Source of the DNA: a virus
IMG/VR virus record: IMGVR_UViG_3300037264_003395
Location: 1 to 26,624 of that record
Direction: 5' to 3' (one strand)
DNA: 26,624 nucleotides
The translations under genes were made by a program, and so were the position numbers. Under the pieces are notes generated by a model that did not search any database, was not told the DNA's origin, and saw only the letters and a program-made list of their open reading frames with translations. This document shows positions 23,439 through 26,624 of this stretch, one piece after another. Positions within the stretch are counted from its first letter, which is position 1, and every line of letters starts with the position of its first letter.

Positions 23439-25129
23439 AGCGCTCGCTTGCTCTTCTCTTCGTGCTCGGGTTCGCGTGCCCGGCTTTTGCGGCGGCGTGG
23501 AACACCCCGGGGACTCTCGGGGCCGGCTCGTGCGCTGCGTTCATCTTAGGCGCGTCGGACGCCGGCAACGCGCAGCCCGGACTGCGCGTGCCCGCCGGCG
23601 AGCTCGCGTTCACCGCGGTTGCGACCAACGGCACGGCGATGAGCGTCTCGTTCTACGAGTTGCCGATCGGTGTGGTCGATGACGCCGACCCCGCAGCCGA
23701 AACTGGGACGCGCCTCGTCGCGACGATGACCGGCACCTCCTCGGCCCCAACCAAGGTCGAGACCAACGGCGGCATCCTCGACGTGGACATCGACACGGAC
23801 GGGGACGGCGGCTCGGTGAAGGTGTGCAGCGCGTCCTACGCGATGGCGAAGCTCCCGTTCTCTGGGAGACTCGACACGCTCGCTAACAGCACAAGCACAT
23901 CAGAGACTCCCGCGGCAAACGAATGGTCGCGCGTGTGGAGGGACCTACGAACCGAGGCCGCTCTTGTCTCTAGCTGGGGCTATCGGTCAGCGACGGCGAG
24001 CACCAGCGCCGATCTCGACGCGAGATCCTGCACCGCGGGCGTGGGGATGCGCTGGGACCCGTCCGTGAATGACAACACGAACGTCACCAGGGGCTCGATA
24101 TACGCTTGCCCGACGCGCGGGGTTGCTCTCGGAAGCTGCGGCCAGACTATCTTACTCGGAGATCTGGCAGCTTACCCGCTCAGTCCTTGGGATCAGGTTG
24201 GAAACGATGCCCGTTTGTCTCTTGCGGCGGGGCCATTTCTCCGGGTGGTCCTCACGACAGCACCCACCGGAGGCGACATCGCCGGCGTGCAGCTCGACTG
24301 CTTCGAGGCTTCCACTCCTAAACAGGCATGGCAGTGGCTTCTCCACGACGACATGGACCACACGGTCCTGAACTTCCGCAACAAGCGCGACGTCTCCTGC
24401 GCGAGCGCCACTTGCGGGGCGAACGACACAGTTGCGCCGGTGTGGATTCGCACGGCCATCAGTGCTCCGATTGCCGACACCTTCGTGCTCGACTCAGCGG
24501 TCGGCCAGAGCGGTCAGGCGATCCTCGACCCTGGTACTGCTGCGAGCACCGGGGTTCAGTACACGATGCCTGCCGCTGCGTCGCTCGTCCTAGACTACGA
24601 CGACCTCGGCAGGCTTCCAGGGAACGCGGTGCTCTTCGAGGCGACGTTCTGGCGCTCTGGGACGACGGTGATTCCCGCCATCGGGCTCTGTCCGATCTCA
24701 GCCGCCGACGCGGCGACGCTCGCACTCACCACGACTGGGGCCTTCGCCAACGCCATCGGTGGGGTCAAGTGGGACGCCGCTGGCACCTTCACCGCCAGGT
24801 GGGGGACGACCGACATAACGACCGTGGAGGTCTACGAGGGCAACTACCACACGGTCACGATTCGGACCAGAGTGCGAAATGTGAACCTAGACTTGTCCGG
24901 CCTTTTCCAGCCCAAGGGCTTCGGCGACATTGTCGACACTATGATGGAGATTGACGGCATCCCGGTCGTCTCTCTGGATACTGCCGGCGCGTTTTTCACA
25001 GTCTCGACCAATCAGATTTCCCCTTGCCTAGCCGCGGTCAACGTCGGCGGCACAGCGGACACTGTCAACATCACCGAAGTGCAATGGCACACGAGCAAGA
25101 TTCACGCGCGAGCCAACGAGGCCAACTGA
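23435..25129 (+). CDS. Large exported beta-rich protein, compositional outlier
   Basis: 564 aa; the ATG at 23435 has GGAGGTGA (23423-23430) 4 nt upstream, a perfect ribosome site. Residues 1-21 are a signal peptide (KRSLALLFVLGFACPAFAAA). The N-terminal ~130 residues form a small Cys-bearing domain with an Asp-rich DVDIDTDGDGG loop that could bind calcium. Residues about 300-550 look like a beta-sandwich of concanavalin/laminin-G type (HDDMDHTVLNF, VLFEATFWRSG, YHTVTIRTRV, MMEIDGIPV), suggesting glycan or surface binding. From about 23870 on, A/T-ending codons become frequent, unlike its neighbours, which hints at recent acquisition. The fold assignment is tentative. Confidence 0.78.
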   Translation: MKRSLALLFVLGFACPAFAAAWNTPGTLGAGSCAAFILGASDAGNAQPGLRVPAGELAFTAVATNGTAMSVSFYELPIGVVDDADPAAETGTRLVATMTGTSSAPTKVETNGGILDVDIDTDGDGGSVKVCSASYAMAKLPFSGRLDTLANSTSTSETPAANEWSRVWRDLRTEAALVSSWGYRSATASTSADLDARSCTAGVGMRWDPSVNDNTNVTRGSIYACPTRGVALGSCGQTILLGDLAAYPLSPWDQVGNDARLSLAAGPFLRVVLTTAPTGGDIAGVQLDCFEASTPKQAWQWLLHDDMDHTVLNFRNKRDVSCASATCGANDTVAPVWIRTAISAPIADTFVLDSAVGQSGQAILDPGTAASTGVQYTMPAAASLVLDYDDLGRLPGNAVLFEATFWRSGTTVIPAIGLCPISAADAATLALTTTGAFANAIGGVKWDAAGTFTARWGTTDITTVEVYEGNYHTVTIRTRVRNVNLDLSGLFQPKGFGDIVDTMMEIDGIPVVSLDTAGAFFTVSTNQISPCLAAVNVGGTADTVNITEVQWHTSKIHARANEAN

Positions 25130-25209
25130 TGCGTTTACTCCTCATGCCCTAAAACTGAATCCGGAAGGTGGTGCCGCGTGCCCGTGACAACTCCGTGCCG
25201 GTGTGAGCC

Positions 25210-25449
25210 GTGATCGAATCCGTGACCATCGGCGACATCATCTCGGGCCTAGTGCCGCTCGCGGGAATCCTCATCTACGGCGCTCGGCAGGGCGCGCGCA
25301 TCGACGCGATGAAGGAATCCATCGACGCCCTAACAGACCAGGTGCGGACACAGAACGGGCGCGTCGGCATCGTGGAGCGCAAGCTCGCAGGCGTTGAGGC
25401 GGCGGAGCGGGTGCGGGCCGAGATCGCCAACCACAACGGGTCACGGTGA
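25210..25449 (+). CDS. Small membrane-anchored coiled-coil protein (lysis cassette)
   Basis: 79 aa, GTG start. Residues 8-23 (GDIISGLVPLAGILIYG) form one membrane helix; the rest is a charged helix with a heptad-like pattern (IDAMKESIDALTDQV...IVERKLAGVEAAERV). This layout, N-terminal anchor plus periplasmic coiled coil, fits a short inner-membrane spanin or an XhlA-like holin-associated protein, though both usually differ in length or orientation. No Shine-Dalgarno is clear. Its TGA overlaps the ATG of the next tiny gene (TGATG), so it is co-translated with the lysis genes. Confidence 0.7.
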   Translation: MIESVTIGDIISGLVPLAGILIYGARQGARIDAMKESIDALTDQVRTQNGRVGIVERKLAGVEAAERVRAEIANHNGSR

Positions 25450-25556
25450 TGCTGGCTGGCTTCACGGCTGGCCTCGGCTTCTTCGGCGCGGGTGCGCTCT
25501 GCGCGGTGCTGCTCTTCGCCGTCTGCCTCTGGCTGCTGAAGCGGGCGAGCGAGTGA
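25449..25556 (+). CDS. 35-aa single-span membrane protein (candidate small holin)
   Basis: A tiny ORF with both ends locked to neighbours: ATG at 25449 overlaps the preceding TGA, and its TGA (25554-25556) overlaps the GTG of the peptidase gene. The product is nearly all one hydrophobic helix (LAGFTAGLGFFGAGALCAVLLFAVCLWLL) followed by KRASE. Codon third positions are mostly G/C, as expected for a real gene. In this position a holin or pinholin-type function is plausible, but a lysis-timing accessory role is equally possible. Confidence 0.65.
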   Translation: MLAGFTAGLGFFGAGALCAVLLFAVCLWLLKRASE

Positions 25557-25852
25557 GCAGCTTCACCGTCAAGCCCGGCGTCGTGCTGCCGCCCGTGCTC
25601 AACCTCGCCGTCGTGGTGGCCGAGGTGATGGCCCAGCACAGCGTCCAGTGCGTCATCACGAGCGGCACCGACGGGAAGCACAAGGCGGGCTCGCTGCACT
25701 ACGCGGACAAGGCGCTCGACTTCCGCTCTCGCGGGATGGCGCTCCCGCTTCAACAGTTGATCGCGACGCAGGTTCGGGAACGTCTCGGGCCTAACTACGA
25801 CTGCATCGTGGAGAGCGACCACTTCCACGGTGAGTTCGATCCGAAGGGGTGA
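25553..25852 (+). CDS. M15-family peptidase, probable endolysin
   Basis: 99 aa, GTG start overlapping the preceding stop. Phage M15 peptidases cleave peptide cross-links in peptidoglycan (L-Ala-D-Glu or D-Ala-D-Ala type bonds). The active site is complete: SLHYADKALDF gives H49 and D56, and ESDHFH gives the catalytic E87 with the H90/H92 pair, of which H92 is the expected third zinc ligand. TSGTDGKH precedes the first motif, as usual, and DPKG ends the protein. It is shorter than most relatives (about 120-140 aa) but lacks only peripheral parts. There is no signal peptide, so it needs a holin, which neighbouring genes could supply. Confidence 0.88.
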   Translation: MSSFTVKPGVVLPPVLNLAVVVAEVMAQHSVQCVITSGTDGKHKAGSLHYADKALDFRSRGMALPLQQLIATQVRERLGPNYDCIVESDHFHGEFDPKG

Positions 25853-25854
25853 AG

Positions 25855-26070
25855 ATGAAAGACCTAATCAGCAAGCTCTGGTACGACATGGTGTTCGCCA
25901 AGGCCGCAGTGCTCGCGCTGCTCGTCGGCGCGGGCTCGTTCTACGCGATGCCCAACAAGAGGCCGATCATGGAGCGGCTCGTCAATGCGGCGATCTTCAC
26001 GCTCGGCACCGCTGGCGCCGCGCTCTCGTCCAGCTCGGGCAATCGCCCGCCGAACGAAGGTGGCAAGTGA
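25855..26070 (+). CDS. Small protein with two hydrophobic helices (candidate holin)
   Basis: 71 aa from the ATG at 25855, which has AAGGGG (25844-25849) 5 nt upstream; a GTG at 25849 would add two residues but has no ribosome site. Helix 1 covers KAAVLALLVGAGSFYAM, helix 2 covers LVNAAIFTLGTAGAALSSSS, with a short basic linker (NKRPIMER). Two spans, small size and position after the endolysin fit a class II-type holin, but there is no sequence family I recognise. The final GTGA overlaps the lipoprotein gene. Confidence 0.68.
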   Translation: MKDLISKLWYDMVFAKAAVLALLVGAGSFYAMPNKRPIMERLVNAAIFTLGTAGAALSSSSGNRPPNEGGK

Positions 26071-26387
26071 GGTACGCACTCCTACTCGCGCTCCTGCTCG
26101 CCGGCTGCGCCAGCTCGAAGTCGATCCCCACGTCGAGCGGCGCCAACGTGAGCGCCGAGCAGGTGACGGCGAAGGGTGGCACCATCGCGTGCGCGACTGG
26201 GCTTTCGGTGACGCTGGACCCGGCGACCGGCAACGTCACGTCGCTCTCGTGCGCGAGCAACGGAGGCTGGACTGACCCGCCCACGACCGAGGAGATGACG
26301 GCGCTCTCGGAGTTCGGCCAGTCGCTGATCGGCCTCGTCAGCTTGCCGATTCAGATGCTGCGCGCGGCGCTGGGGGCGGCTCCGTAG
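26067..26387 (+). CDS. Lipoprotein of the lysis cassette (possible spanin)
   Basis: 106 aa, GTG start at 26067 overlapping the previous stop (GTGA). The longer frame that starts near 25830 lies over two other genes and is not used. The first residues VRYALLLALLLAGC carry a lipobox with C14 as the lipidated cysteine. Ser/Thr-rich mature part with one possible disulfide (IACATG, LSCASN), then a hydrophobic C-terminal helix (FGQSLIGLVSLPIQMLRAALGA). A lipoprotein with a C-terminal hydrophobic helix resembles the unimolecular spanin layout (as in phage T1 gp11), which would fuse inner and outer membranes; an outer-membrane exclusion lipoprotein is the alternative. Confidence 0.75.
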   Translation: MRYALLLALLLAGCASSKSIPTSSGANVSAEQVTAKGGTIACATGLSVTLDPATGNVTSLSCASNGGWTDPPTTEEMTALSEFGQSLIGLVSLPIQMLRAALGAAP

Positions 26388-26506
26388 CTACACGCCGAGA
26401 GAGGCGAGCGCCTGCTCGCGCGCTTGCTGGAGCTCGAGCCACGCCTCGACGTCGCCGCCCTTGTCGGCCACGCGAGCGGGTACTTCTCGATCGACGCCTC
26501 GTTCAC
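26388..26506 (-). pseudogene. Internally deleted J-domain (DnaJ-like) phage gene
   Basis: On the minus strand, GTG at 26506 has GAAAGGGA (26518-26511) upstream and starts NEASIEKYPLAWP, the typical opening of phage J-domain proteins (usual form xxYPLxWPxGWPRT). The other minus-strand frame, shifted, reads ADKGGDVEAWLELQQAREQA and stops at TAG 26390-26388; this is the usual J-domain end, where HPDKGGD carries the HPD motif (the H is lost here). The middle of the gene is missing and the two frames do not match, so it is a remnant. The deletion joins near 26466-26474. It is convergent with, and directly adjacent to, the lipoprotein gene. Confidence 0.6.
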
Positions 26507-26524
26507 TGTGTCCCTTTCTGTCGG

Positions 26525-26575
26525 GTTTTGTCGGGCCTGATCTGAGCAGAATCGCGGGCTTGGCCTAGTTTTGTC
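26525..26575. repeat. Direct repeat GTTTTGTC, two copies
   Basis: GTTTTGTC occurs at 26525-26532 and 26568-26575 (43 nt apart), on the minus strand GACAAAAC, upstream of the J-domain remnant. TGTCGGG also occurs twice in a row at 26519-26525 and 26530-26536. The region 26507-26624 is gene-free and AT-rich, with a long pyrimidine run (26585-26617). Candidate regulatory sites or promoter of a leftward unit; nothing more specific can be said. Confidence 0.4.
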
Positions 26576-26624
26576 CCCTTCGAGACCGCTCTTCTACTCT
26601 TCTTCTTATTCTTCTCTGAGATCC

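Noticed and set aside
25131-25209. Very short ORFs in the gap before the lysis cassette (for example a 12-codon frame ending at 25206)
   Set aside because: They are too short, with no coding bias that can be judged.
26507-26624. tRNA, integrase attachment site or origin at the window end
   Set aside because: No cloverleaf or CCA-end pattern was found; the direct repeats alone are too short to call an attachment site.

Overview
The window is the late (structural and lysis) half of a tailed-phage genome, most likely a podovirus (Caudoviricetes) of a high-GC Gram-negative host. Gene order follows the T7 virion plan on the + strand: capsid, tail tubular A, tail tubular B, internal virion proteins (gp14-, gp15- and gp16-like positions), T7-type tail fibre, then lysis. 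Base composition is about two-thirds G+C with a strong G/C bias at third codon positions. A lipoprotein box and a peptidoglycan peptidase in the lysis cassette point to a host with an outer membrane. No integrase, transposase, tRNA or CRISPR array is visible.

Layout. 1-419: the last codons of an upstream gene, then a structured leader full of inverted repeats. 420-1934: major capsid protein and a ~200-aa virion-type protein. 1935-2012: gap with a strong hairpin. 2013-5041: small protein, then the two tail tubular homologues. 5042-19454: internal virion proteins, ending in one continuous 12.3-kb reading frame (4091 aa) that occupies the T7 gp16 position. This protein is a polyvalent type, with a RadC-like JAB domain, a GHKL ATPase domain, two HExxH zincin motifs, an ART-like domain and a helical C-terminal module with a membrane segment. 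19454-21268: tail fibre. 21283-25129: four genes, three of which start with Sec-type signal peptides although the mature parts look like receptor-binding or virion-surface proteins. 25210-26387: compact lysis cassette of overlapping small genes. 26388-26506 (minus strand): debris of a J-domain gene. 26507-26624: gene-free, unusually AT-rich end.

How the genes work together: the capsid and tail tubular proteins build the particle, and the internal proteins are expected to be packaged and ejected ahead of the DNA. The giant protein would therefore deliver its enzymatic domains into the new host cell before phage gene expression. The tail fibre and the exported-looking proteins would act at the cell surface, and the lysis genes open the cell.

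The most surprising points are: (1) inside the 12.3-kb frame, the coding signal switches to another frame at about 12,770-12,975 and then switches back, where a 71-codon ORF with its own Shine-Dalgarno lies; (2) the giant gene's start codon is buried in a terminator-shaped hairpin with no nearby Shine-Dalgarno; (3) consecutive virion-like genes carry signal peptides; (4) an internally deleted J-domain gene lies at the end. All function calls are by eye from motifs and synteny; no search was run.
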